Assembly: GCA_023333565.1 (NCBI GenBank)
Contig: JAJKFH010003937.1
Coordinates: 744,001-808,000, forward strand
Direction: 5' to 3'
Length of the DNA: 64,000 bases
From: Puffinus mauretanicus
Lineage: Eukaryota > Chordata > Aves > Procellariiformes > Procellariidae
Below are positions 30,440 to 57,300 of this stretch, piece after piece. Each line of letters starts with the position of its first letter. The stretch's first letter is position 1. The notes beneath the pieces are model-generated. The model saw nothing but the letters and a program-made list of their open reading frames with translations. It was not told the DNA's origin and made no database searches. A program made the translations under genes and the position numbers.

Positions 30440-31236
30440 CGTCCTGTGCCAGCTAGCGTCGTGATCTCTGACCCGGCGTCTCTGGTGCTTTGGCGTGTTC
30501 CAGCCGGCCCTGCAACAGCCCCCACCTCAGGGCATAGCCCAGCCACACTGGTGGCACTTCTGGGAAAACATATTTAAGAAAGAGCAAAACACCCCAGGGA
30601 ATGAGGACTGAGGGGGGGAAAAGTGTGAGGAACATCCCTGCGAACACCAAGGTCAGAGAAGATGGAGGGGGAAGAGGTGCTCCCGGTGCTGGAGCTGAGA
30701 TTGCCCAGTAGACCGTGGAGGGCTTTGTGCTGGAGCAAGGGGACATTTCCTGAAGGAGCTGTGGCCATGGAGAGGCCATGCTGGAGCAGGCTGATCCTGA
30801 AGGACTGCAGCCTGTGGGAAGGACCCACACTGGAGCAGGGGAAAAGAGTGAGGAGGACAGAGGGACAGAAACAAAGTGCTATGGCGTCACCGCAGCCTCC
30901 CCCTTCCCCTTATTCCCCCTGCGCCACTTGGGGAGAGGGGAGGTAGAGGAGTCGGGAATGAAGGAATGAAGCTGAGCCTGAGAAAATGGGGAGGTGTTGT
31001 TTTAATTTGTCTGTTTTTCTCACTATCCAAATCTATTTTAATTAGCAATAAATTAAATTATTTTTCCCCAAGCTGAGTCTGTTTTCCCTGTGACAATAAC
31101 TGGTAAGTGGTTTCCCTGTCCTTACCTCGACCCATGAGCTTTTTCACCTTATTTTCTCCTCCTGTCCTGTAGAGGAGGAGGAATGAGAGAGGGGCTGGGT
31201 GGGTGTCTTGCAGCCAGCCAAGGTCAATCCACCACA
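30440..31236 (+). mobile_element. Probable solo LTR of an avian endogenous retrovirus (ERVL-like)
   Basis: The segment resembles a widespread bird LTR. It has repeated GCTGGAGCAGGG-type phrases at 30719-30840, a poly(A) signal in GCAATAAATTAAATT (31047-31052), then GAGTCTGTTTTCCCTGTGAC, and it terminates in CCACCACA at 31236. No gag, pol or env coding sequence is seen beside it, so it is probably a solo LTR. The 3' end is firm; the 5' end is only approximate, and I could not identify a target-site duplication. Family assignment is from memory of avian repeats. Confidence 0.55.
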
Positions 31237-32021
31237 CTTGTTTTCTTTTTATCTAGGGACAGAAGAACTGAGACACTGGGCTCCAGGCAGTGAATGCCAG
31301 TCCCCAAGCAGGATGGCCATACGGTGATGCTTGCCATTGCAACTCTTGGGGCCTGTGTGGACCAGCCAGTCTGAGCTTGCCTCAGACTTAATCTTTGGAG
31401 TTGTCTCACATGTTCTCCTTTTCCATTCAAATATTAACAGCTTTTGTTGAGTTTTCAATGTTTTTAATCTGATTTTGCTTTTCTTTCATCTCTCCAGGTA
31501 TGCAACAGCTGTCCCATCCTGTTTACCAAGCCACCTCCCTTACTTCCTTCAATCCCTCCGAAAGACCACTTCTTCCATCTGGCTTGCAAAACCATGATAA
31601 GAGAAGACTACCCATGTTTACAGAGTCAGTGAACTGTTTGCATGTCTAACAAAGTAACCCTTTCTTTTTTTCCCTTCCCACCACGGAGTTTGTGCTTCCT
31701 TTCTCCCCTTGATCTTCTTCTGGCTCTCCTCTGCTGTATTAGGTTGAGTTTGGGTGCTGGCGGTTCTGGGTCAGGACAGTTGTGTTCCATGTTTCATGAG
31801 GCACAAGAAACACATTTCTGAGTTCCTGAGAAGGAGTATGATTACCAATCAGTAATGAATCCAAACCTAACTAAATCTAGCAGCAGGAACAACCAGCATG
31901 TCAAATCTTTATCAATTAAAAGTTTTTGCACAGTTTGTCTAGGAAAAAAAAAATGTGGAATTCTGTGTTACAAGAATAACTAAGACCCTGAGCCACTTGG
32001 TCGAACTTTGAAGATAATGTT

Positions 32022-32092
32022 TCTTTGACATGGGGGTTGGACCAGAGAGCCTCCAGAGGCCCCTTCCAGGCTAAATCTTTCTGTGATTCCGG
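32022..32092 (+). mobile_element. CR1 retroposon 3' fragment
   Basis: GGGGGTTGGACCAGAGAGCC, then CTCCAGAGGCCCCTTCCAGG, then CTTTCTGTGATTCC matches the typical 3' end of avian CR1 elements (ending in ATTCTGTG-type octamers), in + orientation. Confidence 0.75.
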
Positions 32093-33208
32093 GGTTTTAT
32101 ACTGTTCAAGTGTTGCCAAATTTTGCAGTGCTGTGCAAATGCAGTTTCTTTGATGGGCACTCAGATCCACTCAAACCTGACAATGATCTGAAATTTAGGT
32201 TTTTTTGTAAAAATCCATTGTAGACTTCCATTGGATCCCATTATTTATCTGCCATCTTAAATACGTTGTAAATCCCTGAGGGAGGACTGTGTCAAGGGCT
32301 TAAACTCCTTGTTCTCTGGGAAGGTTTGCACAGTTTAACAGTGTATGGCCACTGAATTTTGACTTGAGTTTGTGACAAAAGTCAAAAAGATTGCTTTGAT
32401 GGTTTCAGATTTGCAGTAGATGACTTGCAGAGCTTCAACGTACTGTCTGAGTCTTGCTACCATGGTAGAGATATATCCCAGTAAAGGATGAACAGGGGAG
32501 ATCAGAAAGATGAATGTACTCACTTTCTACTGCATTTTTATGGGACATCTAGTAGGACAGATGTACTCGTAGGAGTAGTCTAGGAGAATGCAAGGCAGCT
32601 CAGCGTCCTAGTTCAAAACTCTTCTACCTCCAGAAAGTTAACTAATGTGTAACTAATATTTGAGAAATACATGACAGTAAGTTATGTGTGATATTTGAGT
32701 CAGTCCCTGAAACTGTACCTTCACAACTTTAAGGGACAGGCGACATGATGGTTGTCTCTGGGTGATGCCCTCCCGGCAGCTGGTGGCTGTGTCTCCTGGA
32801 GGGAGTCCAGGCCAGTCAGAAGGATCTCCATAAGCCCCTCGATTGTTTCCCACCACGCTCTTACCCTTCCACATCTGCAGGAAAGCTCTGCTACACAGAC
32901 TTAAAAAGGAACTTTGGCTCAGATATGACTCAAACCCAAGAAAGGGACATGTTAGGTTTGTGACAGCAACAGAACTTCACAGCTGAAGGAGGGACAGGAT
33001 GGAAAAATAGCAGCCATTGCAACAACTTTTGATCTCTACCTTCTCTGGGGAAGATGTCAGGTGCTGTCTTCTTGTAGAACCAGGAAGCTGTAAGTGTTGG
33101 GTAACAAATCAAACATATCGTCATTGAAGTTAGGGAAGTAACTCCTTGGTGTTGACTTACTGAAGGGACAGACTGGTCTGCTGAGCTACACCCTTTAGCG
33201 TCTCTGCC

Positions 33209-33215
33209 TATAAAT
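33209..33215 (+). promoter_or_regulatory. DMBT1: TATA box of DMBT1-like gene A
   Basis: TATAAAT lies 41 bp upstream of the start codon. With normal spacing, transcription would start near 33240 and leave a very short 5' UTR. The second DMBT1-like gene has a TATATAT at almost the same distance (42 bp) from its ATG. Confidence 0.6.
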
Positions 33216-33249
33216 TCCGGTGCTCTCCTGTATCAGGAGCTCCAAGGAG

Positions 33250-46487
<13,238 letters not shown>

Positions 46488-46863
46488 GAGGCAACCCAAG
46501 ACTTGCAGGTGGAAGGGTATTTTCACCAGCCATCTGCTTCACGATTTGGTTTTGCAATCTGCGTAGAGGGTAACTCTTACTTGACTCTTCTACTATTCAG
46601 ATCTTGTTTGAAGAATGTACTGTACTAAGGTAAAACCCAGTGTTACCATGAGCTGAACTTATAAAAGAGCCTGGCTTTAAAATCCGCCTAAGGTCTAAAG
46701 AAAGATTGATTCTTCCATCCTTGCATCCAAATAAGCTACCATCTTCAATGCTGGACATTTCAGAGCATCTCAGTTGAGCTCCTGGTTGAGTGTCTGTCTG
46801 AGAAGACTAATTTAGGTGACTTGAGAAAGAAGAACTGACTTATTTTGCCATTGCTGATATGCA

Positions 46864-46869
46864 AATAAA
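46864..46869 (+). terminator. DMBT1: Gene A poly(A) signal AATAAA
   Basis: AATAAA 377 bp after the stop codon is followed within about 10 bases by CTGTGTGG, a plausible GU-rich element. It is the first AATAAA seen after the stop. Confidence 0.6.
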
Positions 46870-46889
46870 ACACCTGTGTGGCACCATGA

Positions 46890-49800
46890 GACAAGTAGTC
46901 CAAGAAAAATATTTCTTTGCGGTAAAAGTATCTCAATAATAAGCCATAAGCGAAAATGCACAGGGGCTGCACATAAGGAATTGCTCCTGTTCAGCGTTCC
47001 TTATTTTGGGGGGTATGGTTCTTTGAGAAAATGTTTATAAGATTTGTATAGAGGACAAATATAATCAAATCTGTAATGTAAATGTGTAACTAAAAAAAGC
47101 AGGAAAGAAAATGGGTTTTGAGCAATACTTCTTTTTGTGTACTTGCAAACATACCACCTATGTGTCTGAACTCCCAGCTAACGTAGTATCAGGTTGAAGA
47201 ACGTGGTTTCTGACGAAGTGACTTTGCCAAGCAATGCTTGTGGTCTTGTTCTTACGCATTTCTACACCTGTGATGGGAGGGGGAGAGAATGTGCAGAAGT
47301 TGCCATAAGGAAGTGTGACTGTCTCCTATCCCCACATGAAAACAAAATAAAAACAATAATAAAGGAAGAATCTGTTTGGAAGAAGCCACTTGCTACAGGT
47401 GGAAAGGTCACTGGTATTTGATTGAGAAATGCGCCTCTTCAGACTTTCCTGTTTTCTAGCCAGCTGTTGAGAACAGTGTAATGTACTATGTGTGAGGTGA
47501 GCCAGAGACAAAGTAGTGACGTGTGAGGAAGGTGAGCTGTACTCTAGGGTGACATCCTGACCTGACAAGGAGGATGCGGGCAGCTCTGACAGGAATCATC
47601 ATTACAGCCTGTACCATTTCTTCCTGCAAGCCGCCTTTTCCTGGTGACTCCAGGCAGGCCTCTTGTCACCTCTCCGTGGTGTGGAGAAGGGACCATAGAA
47701 GGAGGCACTGGCATCGCCCACAGAAAGTGGAAGTGAAATTTGTTGTCCATACATGAGGAACAAGGATTGAGGAGGGTCCTCCCCTCCTCTCTGCCTATGG
47801 CCACCTTTGAGCAATCCAGGAGGCTGACCTGCCTTTCATCTAGTCCTGTTGTGTGGACCAGAGATTGTCCAGGCTTGGGGGAATCCAGTGACCAGCTCAG
47901 CACAGTGAAGGCTTTCCTGACCTGGGCTTTCCTACCTCTCTAGAAGAGGACCTTCCCTTCTGCTCTTTCCAGATCTGCTCTTTTCTCTCCTGCCCCTACT
48001 CCTGCTGTGGCCTTGCTGCTGCAGTGTTGCTATCCCACCATTTTTCAGGGCATAGCTTGATGGCACTTTTTCTACTTCTCCTAGTCTCTGAATATTATTG
48101 TGATCACACAAGCAGAAAGATCCTAGACCTAGGATGTTGGTGCCTCCAATCTGCAACGTGCCTGTACTGTTCAGAGCTGAGTCTTCCCATACTGTATCTG
48201 CGCCAGGGGTCCCAGATGGAGATATACCAAGGTTGTATCAGAATGCAAGCTAGAAGTACCAAGTTCAGTGGTTTCCATATTAAGCGTTGCTGTAGAAAAC
48301 ACTGCTAAACTGTTCAAGTAGCTGGTGTCTCAGAATCATCTTTCTTGATTCCTGCACCTTCCTTGATCTACAAGTATTATAGAAATGTAGGATTCAAGAA
48401 AATTGGATTTGGTGATGAGGAAAGGGTCATGCTCTAAAATACACGTACCTGGTGAATGGTGCCTCTGCCAAGAACCTTCCTTCCCACCTCCTGCCCCACC
48501 ACATTCAGGAAAGCTTCTACCAGTAAATCCAGTGGATTTGACTCAGTGGTAGACAGCTCTGATCCACCTGCATCCTCACCATTAAACAAATGCAAATCGA
48601 TTTACAATTACTTGCTTCACATGGCACACACAACAGAGCCCAAGAAACGATCAAGGAACCCAATAAATTAGACTAAGCATTGCATCTTAATGCATGGATT
48701 CAGACTATCGTTTCTTTGTTCAGAAGTCTGTGGATACCCTCATTCCAGTCTAGACACTTTCTTATAGTCACAGATGAAAGTTGATTAATCTTCTGTATCC
48801 TTTCAATGGTTTTCATTTGGACCTCAAAAAAGCCAGTACATCTGCAAAAGTCTCCTAACAATAGTCAGTAGAAGAGAAAGTGTTTTCAAAGCTCGGTGGA
48901 GCTTCTTTCACAGAGTAATGTGCTGAGAAACACTTCAAGCTCCCAGAAGAAGCCCTAGCAAGCAAAAATGTGTTACTGCAAGAGACTTACCTAGCCAATG
49001 GAAAGGATGAAAACATGTGCTGTATGGTATTTGCATTAATTAATTAATTCAAATTAATCAGAACATAACATTTATCTATTCCTACTCTGTGGAGATTGTC
49101 TGATAATCAAGATCTCTAGAAATATCTAGATCTTTGAAGTTTGTAGTAAATAATTAGAATAATGTAGTGAAGAATTAATTAATCAGTGTTGTTCATTTAC
49201 CTGGGCAGTTTGACATTGTTTTTTTCACTTGAACCATCTGGGAATTACTTTCATGTTCTCCTACCTCCCCACCCTTTTCAGTTATTACAAACATTTGGAG
49301 AAGAATTGCTACCTATCGCTTACTCTTGCTTCACTGATTGCAGTGTTTGATTGGTCAGTCAAATAGACTGGATTTTTTCTGCTTCTTGCCAAGATGTCAA
49401 AACTAGAAGAATATGAATAGTGAATACCAGGTGTTGTGTACATTTCCTCATTCATGTGTGAATGTGGTTGCTTGTATAAAGAAGAAATATATTTACCCTT
49501 CTCAGTGTTCATTTTCAAGGCTTCCAACATTATCTTTGGCCTCTTGTGTTTTGCACTTCCTTCTTCCATTCCAATAATGCTGGCCTTTGTGGAAAGACCT
49601 TCTAAGTCATTTTTCCCTTGGGCTCCTGGACTTTAGTCTTCATCCTTGATGACTGCGCCTGGAGGTAATAAATTTGTATATGGTAACAATTGTGCCACAA
49701 ATTTTAACTCCTAATAATGCCATCCAAGCCATGATGGCTGTAGAGGTAGGAATCAGATGAAGAACAATATTCTGGCTCTTCAGTGTTAGGATGGACATCA

Positions 49801-51239
49801 GCCTTTTCCCATTAAATGATGAAAACACAGAAACACAGGAAAGTGACCACTCTGACAAGAGAGTGATGAATGAGAATTAACCTTTATTTCATGTTGTGGA
49901 AAAGCTTTGGATTCATTCTTCAAAGAATGACACAGCTGTAATAGTCACTATGCAAAATTAAACAAGAAATATATCAAGAAAAATTCTTAATAGAAATCTG
50001 AATCTTTTTTTTCCCCATTTGATGGTTCAAAGGATCAAAGGAAATTTTAGAATAAAGTTAAGTTGCAACCTATGTAATTTACTTAACTATGCATAAAATC
50101 CACTGATTTTTCTGCACAGTTTTCACAAAAAGTTATCAGCTGACCCTGGTTCTTTTGACACTTTCTTGCAATCTAACAGTCTTTCAGTGAATAGAGTTTT
50201 GACTTGAACTTAAAAGTGCCAAAAAGGAATGGGGCTGGAGGTGTTGACTTCAACTGCAAGGTTCTTCAGGTATCTCATAGTGATTTGCTTGCACGGCTTG
50301 GCTCAGTCTCTCTCCTTAATTATCTGGAGCAAATTACCCACGTGTTGAGGCAAAGTTATCACTTACACACTATGGTATGAGCTCCCCTCCGCTTATGGCT
50401 GTGGCTCTCAAGCAAGGAAACTAGCAAGCAATATTTCACGCCTCTCTCAAGTCAGGTCCTCTCGCTGCTACTCCAACTCTCTTTCCCCAGGTCCTGAACT
50501 GGTAGCTCAGCCAAGGACCACTGATTGCCTGCTCTCTTTTCCTCACATCTCTACCACATTGCCTCTCCAGTGGTTCCTACATCCACCAAGAGGCTGAAAC
50601 CACTTCCTACCTTAACCTTCTTGTTGTTGGCCCTGCTGCTGATGGCAGCGGAATTGATGGTGTGGTGGATCCTAGCAATTTTGACAGGATGCAACTGTTT
50701 CGATTAAGTGTCTCTTGGCTATCTTCATGTTGCATTCAGGAACAGCCACAGTTCTGGTGGGTTATGTTCAGAGACCCCCCCAATCATAGCTGAACAGGGC
50801 CACCAGGTCTTATTTTATTTGAGTATGCCAAATTCATGGCTCCCCAGGGAGACTTGCCTCACTAGTTGGAACCAAGTTATGAAGCTCTTTTATTACTTTA
50901 CTGGAGGAAACCCATTTACGTTTCAAGATTCCAGTACCTTCCCCAGACCTGCCAAGGAATCTCCCCGTAAAAGAAAAATACTGAGATTCATTGGCCAGAA
51001 TTGAAAGGTATCTTTGGATAGGAGCTCATTTTCTCTGTACAATGAGATGATTGTGAAACCTATACTAGCATAAATATTTCCTTCCAGGCAGTGGAAAATG
51101 TTACTCTTAAGATATTATCTTTCTGCAAAACCCGGGAAGTTACAAAATCTTGAGTAACAAATCATAGGACTGTGGTTGTTTTATTGTTCTCCTGTGGAAA
51201 GAAAAACCTATAGAGCCCCTCCCCTTCAGAAATAGAGAC
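46890..51239. other. Intergenic region between gene A and gene B, nothing recognised
   Basis: A 4.3-kb spacer. Open frames of up to about 120 codons near 47.5-47.9 kb have no domain or splice support. There is AT-rich low complexity with repeated TTAA near 49034-49064. Confidence 0.6.
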
Positions 51240-51246
51240 TATATAT
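51240..51246 (+). promoter_or_regulatory. DMBT1: TATA box of DMBT1-like gene B
   Basis: TATATAT lies 42 bp upstream of the gene B ATG, nearly the same spacing as in gene A, implying another very short 5' UTR. Confidence 0.5.
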
Positions 51247-51281
51247 TCTGATGGTCCTTTCGGTCAACAACACTTGATGAG

Positions 51282-51348
51282 ATGGGTACCACTATGATTT
51301 TGACTTGGCTACTCTTGTTAGGTCCAGCAGTTCTGGAGGCCAAATCAG
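51282..51348 (+). CDS. DMBT1: Gene B leader exon (signal peptide)
   Basis: It begins [20 protein letters not shown] and continues KS plus one base, donor G|GTAAAG. It is 67 bp, phase 1, as in gene A. An out-of-frame ATG at 51276 lies just upstream and was rejected because it does not encode a leader. Confidence 0.85.
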
Positions 51349-54300
51349 GTAAAGCACTTAGACTTGTTCGAGGGTGCATAAAAAAAATATAAAGACTGCT
51401 TGGGGTCTCGGCTGTCGATTCCATGAATAGAAATCACGTTCATGCTGGTGTTGGTTTGGGCAAAAGATTAAAGGGGAATTTGGATGAAAGAGCTAGCACG
51501 GTTTTGTTCTACTAAAATTATGAACTAATCATCATAGTGAATGATGAGAATGATTTAAACCGTTTAGTGGAGTTCATTTTGCTGCCACAGGGTCATATTT
51601 ATCTTAGTGCCTTGTATCATTGCGAGGATCGTGTCTGTGAGTATGTTACGAATGAGTCATTCTTCCAGTTCCAGAAATCTGATCTAAGAATTATGGAAGA
51701 ATTTATTAACTTTTTAAAAAACATATATTTATTCCAGAGTATATGCATGCATACATATGCTATCTATTTAATATTGCTTGTATTATTATTAATTCTTCTT
51801 GATCTTATGTACAGTTTAATGAAATATAACAAGAAGTGAGTTTTCATAATCTAACACTGTGGATAAACGAGGGACATCTAAAAATAGTGAAAGACATGAA
51901 ACGCTTTTAGTTCAACTTTTTTTTGGTCATTGACTTTTTCCTTACATGATTAGTTTCTGTCTCCTAAGTGACTTAGATGACTTTGAGCTAAATAGTTCTA
52001 TGTATATCCTAGAATAATTGCAAATGATTTTTCTAACTAGTTATTTAAGCACCATTATGATAATTTATATTGCCATCATCCACCTCATCCAGTTTTCTTC
52101 ATCTGTCCTCTGCTTGCCTGGTGATAAGCCATCTCGCTCTGGCTGCTCTAGTTCTTCTCTCTGTTCTTGGCTTCATTCCCCAGCCCCTGCCTCTGTCTCC
52201 TGAGCCAGAGAAAGTGCTCTCTTTGTATCATCACAGGCTTTTGTCTTTTTGACACCTTTAAAGTGTGAGGCAGGACGCAACCTATCTAATTACATGTGCA
52301 GTTGATGGTTATGCTCTCAGAGAGATGACAGACCGTGAATGAAAGCAAATAACGCTGGTTTAGATCAGCTTTGATTTCCTAATCCCACTCTGACTTTTTG
52401 CCAGGTTTGCCGTTTCACTTATCAAAAATCCTATGAGTGTGGTTCAAAAATGTACATGTCCAAGGAAGTATTTGAAGAAATAAATTGGATATAAGTCAAG
52501 GGGCAGTTTTGTAACTTCTCCCTTTGAACTGGCCATTAAATGCATACAAATAGGGACAAATTTGGTTTGGACACTGTCTTGACTGTTCTTCTAGTCTGAC
52601 AACAAAGAATTAGATGCAGTGAAGAAATCCTGGAGCTGTTAACTTCTTAGATTTGTTTTGCTTTGGATGACTTATTCAGTGTTTAATAACAAGCTAAATA
52701 TGTATTTGGCAGAAATGCAAAGTATAAAAAGTGCAGTGTGCATGTTTTGATTTCCAAAGTGTAAATACTGCAAATCTTAAGTTACAACATTTATTTGTTC
52801 ACTTACACTTAGTGGTAAAGTCTTTAATAAACTTCTTCACCAAAAATGGATCTCTAAAATCAGGATTTTCATACTGTTCACTGCAGAATGTCTAAACAAG
52901 CTAACTCAAACTGGAAAGCAGATGGGCTTTACCTGAATAAATGCAGTAATCAGATGCATACACGATAGGTTATTTCTTTATTTCAAACTCTAATAACATT
53001 TTACAGGCATATAAGAAAAAAAGCCAGTGGATTCCTATTGAAATTTTTATAATCCTGTTGAGAGCATTGTCCATTCTGTTGAACACTTAGTGGAATTCTT
53101 CCACTAAAATTACTCTTAAAAACTACAGGATTTGATTGTGACGTGTGGGCTCTAGTTCCTTAAAATTCCCTTTAAAGTTTTAAGGGAAGAAGAGAAATTC
53201 TAGTTAAATTGCATAAACCAGGGAGCAAACTAAGGAATGGCTATTATTTTCTCTAAAATTCTGTAATTTTTCTGAAGGCCTAATTCTGACATAATTTTAA
53301 GCAAAGTAATGCACTGCTTGTTGTCCTTCAGTAGTGCATAATAGCTTGTGAATTGCAATTTACCCGCCTGGTAATTTTTATCATTTTTATAATTTTTATA
53401 TGGCAGCACTGTAGCAGCCCCATGAGCATAGGTTTAGGAAAAAGCCACAGTCTTTGCTGTCCAAGCTGCATCTTGCTGTGTCCCTGAAGCCTCGGTGATC
53501 TGCTTGAGCCATCGCCCTGCCTTCCCCCCTGCACCCAGGTCAGCAGAGGCTTTGTGCACCGCGCAGGAGTGCCACACATACATGCTTCTAGTAAGACACA
53601 GGTTGAGGGCAGGAAAGGTGTGGTGTACATCCTAAATTCCAGTAGGATTCAATGTAAATTGCTACATCTCCTTCTTCTTTAACATAAAATATTTTTACAA
53701 CAATGAATAAAAGAAATACATAAAAATGAAATATGCTCTTAAAACATGTCGTTTTCTTCCTATTAACAAAGTGAAAAAAATTTGGTGCTGTTTTCTTAAT
53801 ACAGTTTTACTTAGATTTCCTTCAGATACTGAAATTCGTTTTCTCTCCTTTGCTTTGCTTTTATGCTTTTCTTATTATTAAAGAATTTCCCTTCTTGCTG
53901 AAATAGTTTGTGCTTAGCCTGCTGTCTAAATTTTCTGTAGAAGCCTTGCATAAAATATGTGCAGCTGATTTTGAGATCTGGAAGAGAGGAAGAAAAAAGG
54001 TGTGTATCACCTCTGTCCTCACAGGCATTTAACATTGGGCTAGACGAGCACCTACTAGGAACAACGGGGCAAGAGGACAGAATAGATGACTTCTTAAGGT
54101 CACTTCCAGCTTGCTTGTCTGACTCTGTTTGTGCTCAATTCCCTCTCTCCCAAAGCAACCCGTCTCCAGCTGGTGAATGGAAGGCACAGATGTGAAGGTC
54201 GCGTTGAGCTCTATTACAATGGACGGCCGGGGACAGTTTGTGATGATTTCTGGGACCTTTCCGATGCCCAGGTTGTGTGCAGGCAGCTGCGATGTGGCCA

Positions 54301-57300
54301 GGCCATTGCAGCTCCAGGAAGCGCTTACTTTGGGCAAGGCTCAGGCAACATCCTCCTGGACAATGTGGAGTGCAGGGGAAACGAGGTCTCCTTGTCGCAT
54401 TGTCATCACGCTGGATGGAGGATACACAACTGTGCCCACTATGAAGATGCTGGTGTTGTCTGTTCGGGTGCTGTCACATTTTTCTTTTCTAAATACTTTT
54501 GCTATAAATTGCACTCAATATACATGTGTCGGCATGGGGGTATGCAGACATTCTCCTCCTGAGATAACATTTCATTCATTCAAGACATATGGTGGAAAGT
54601 TATACCAGATATACCAGTTATATGAGTAACCTTTCTTTCTACTTTATTATGAAGAATTTTCTATCTGTGGAAGGGCACACTCCCTTTGAAAAGGCCAGTT
54701 CTCAGGAAGCAGAGTCTGATCTTCCAACAACCCTGCAGAGCCAGCAGGGACTCATGTTTTTCTCAGTAGGGTAGTATACAAACTGTGGTTGTACGCTCCA
54801 TGCAAAGCACTTAAAAACCCAAGGATCAGATATGCATTGCAATATGCAGAACTTTCACGCTGTTTAATCACTCAGCAGTGACAAAGAAAATAAGGAAATA
54901 AGTCAAAATTAGAGACAAAGCTATGTCTGGTAGGCAGTGTTCATCAGGGAGGAACGGGGCTAAGTGAAACTCATCCTCTTACCTCAAGCCTTAATGCATT
55001 CACTATGGGCAATAATAATTTCACAGTCACAACTCAAACTGCCATAGCTGACAACTCCTTTTGCATTGTTTCTGTGTTTTTCAAGTTTTCCTTCAAGTTT
55101 AGGTCCATTAATATTCTTTTCCTTTACAAATAGCCATCCATTTTGAGTACTCTGTCACCTTGTTGTTTTCTGATTTTACTTTCCCCTTTTTAAGAAAAAG
55201 GTAGTTCATTTGTACGTTATTTCTCCTGTATTAACAACAGATCATTATGAACTGAGACATGGCTGACAGGTTGTTCAGGTGTTTTATAGATATTGCAGTT
55301 TTCCACATTTCCTCCGAGGAAGAGCCTAGAGAGCTGAATTCGTGCTAGAAGAAAATGCTACCTACACCAGTGCTTTGCATTTGGAAGAAAACAACAAAAC
55401 TTGCTCTGATACCTCTCTTGCCATACGTGTGTTGTGTTCAGTGTCTTTTTAAGTGATATTTATTTCTTGCTTGCATTCGTAGCTCCGGTGCCTACAACAG
55501 ACTGGCCATATTCAACAGGTAATTCACGTGGGCCTGATCCACTCCTGGCCTTGCGCCAAGCACCACCCCAAGATGACTGCCCAGGCTGCTCCCAGGGATG
55601 ACCTGAGCCTCTGCAGAGGGGTGTCCACGATGGTGATAGGTCCAAGCCCTGCTGCTACCAGGCTCTATGGCAGGAGCCTGTAGAGCTGTTACCCACCTCC
55701 GTTCTTTTCATTGACCCCAGTCAAGATGGAGTATACCATCAGAGTAATTTGTCATGATTTCACTTCATTCTTGAGGAACTGGGCTTGTAGCTAACACACA
55801 GGTGTACCCATTGCACAAGCATGGTCCTCATGTGCGTGGTGTTTTATGTATTCTACAGTGCCAATGACCTCCCCAACGCCAACCTCAACACTGGAGACAA
55901 CCTCTATAGTGGAGACGACCTCCACAGAGGAGACAACCACCACAACACCAATGATGTCTCTAGCAGAGATGACCACCACAGCATCAACAACCCTCACAGC
56001 AGAGACGATGTCCCTAGTGGAGACAACCACCACAGTGCCAACGACCTCCCTAGCAGATATGCCCTCCACAGTACTAACGACAGTCGTAGCAGAGACATCC
56101 TCCCCAGTGGAGATGACCACCACAGCACCAACGACAGTCATAGCAGAGACATCCTCCCCAGTAGAGACAACCACCACAGCACCAACGACAGTCGTAGCAG
56201 AGACATCCTCCCCAGTAGAGACGACCACCACAGCACCAACGACCTCCCTAGCAGAGACGACCACCACAGTGACAATGGCTACCACAGCAGAGGGGAGCAC
56301 ACCAGGTAACCCTGTTCACTGTCACTCACTGATCTCCTTAGTGCCCCTGATCTCCCTTCCCAGACCTGATTGCACTGGAGGGAGTCTCCCATCCCTGGGC
56401 CGCTCCAGTTAGGCCATTCCTGGCCCCCAAGTCTGCAGTGAGGATGCAAACATAGGATGGAGAAGAGCTGGTAAAACGGGGGGCTGAGGCTTGGGGCCAG
56501 GACCTCTGTAGCCATTGCTGGTGAAGGAAACCGTTCAGGGAGGGATTTCTTCTCACTGCAACTGGGGGGATTGCGACAGGGGATCGTTCTGCCTTTGCCC
56601 CTCCAGTTCCTGCAGGGGTGGTACCACAGCTATTTCCTAGATATGCTCTGGGATTTGGGATGTGACTGGAAAAGAGAAAGCTGCTGCATGAGAAGTTTTG
56701 TAATGCAGGTTAGACCTCCATGGGCAGGAGGGAGGGAGCAGGCAGGGAGCAGATGGCTCTGTGAAACAGAGAAATCGCGACGGTCATTTCAATTGAGTGA
56801 AAGACTTCTGCATGATGTGAAGTGCCATAGGACAGGGGCTCCTTGAAGATGGGGTGCATGACATGCACTGACTGTGTTCAGAGCCTTTTTCATTGACACC
56901 AAATTCTTACTTGCATCCCTAGCTCCAGTACTCACCACAAACCAGCCATATTCAACAGGTAATTCATGTCCACCAGACCCATCCCTGGCCTTGCAGGAAC
57001 CACGCAGGCTCCCTGCTGTAGGGGCCCACCTGGGGACTGTTGGTGCTGGGCTGGGGGGACCCTAAACCAGTGCCATGTCCCTCACCACAGGCATCCATCT
57101 GCGGCTGTCCGGCGGGAGGAACGGCTGCGAGGGCCGCGTGGAGGTGTACAACGGCAGCAGCTGGGGGACGGTGTGCGACGACCGGTGGGACCTGAATGAT
57201 GCCCAGGTGGTGTGCCGGCAGCTGGGCTGTGGCCAGCCCATGGCCGCTCCGGGCAACGCGCACTTCGGCCTCGGCTCTGGGAGCATCTTCCTGGACGACG

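Noticed and set aside
31499..31648. Frame after a strong pyrimidine tract (CATCTCTCCAG) beginning GMQQLSHPVYQA
   Set aside because: It ends in a stop without a donor or poly(A) support and resembles no known family; the good acceptor alone is not enough.
50667..50681. 15-nt match GATCCTAGCAATTTT to the gene A ZP exon at 43522, suggesting a ZP pseudogene
   Set aside because: Flanking bases do not align in any frame, and exact 15-mers recur by chance in a window this size.
55821..56309. Asp/Ser/His/Asn-rich 162-codon frame overlapping the mucin exon
   Set aside because: It is the +1 shadow of a repetitive Thr-rich exon. The chosen frame matches phase-1 splicing at both ends and the PTS composition of linkers.
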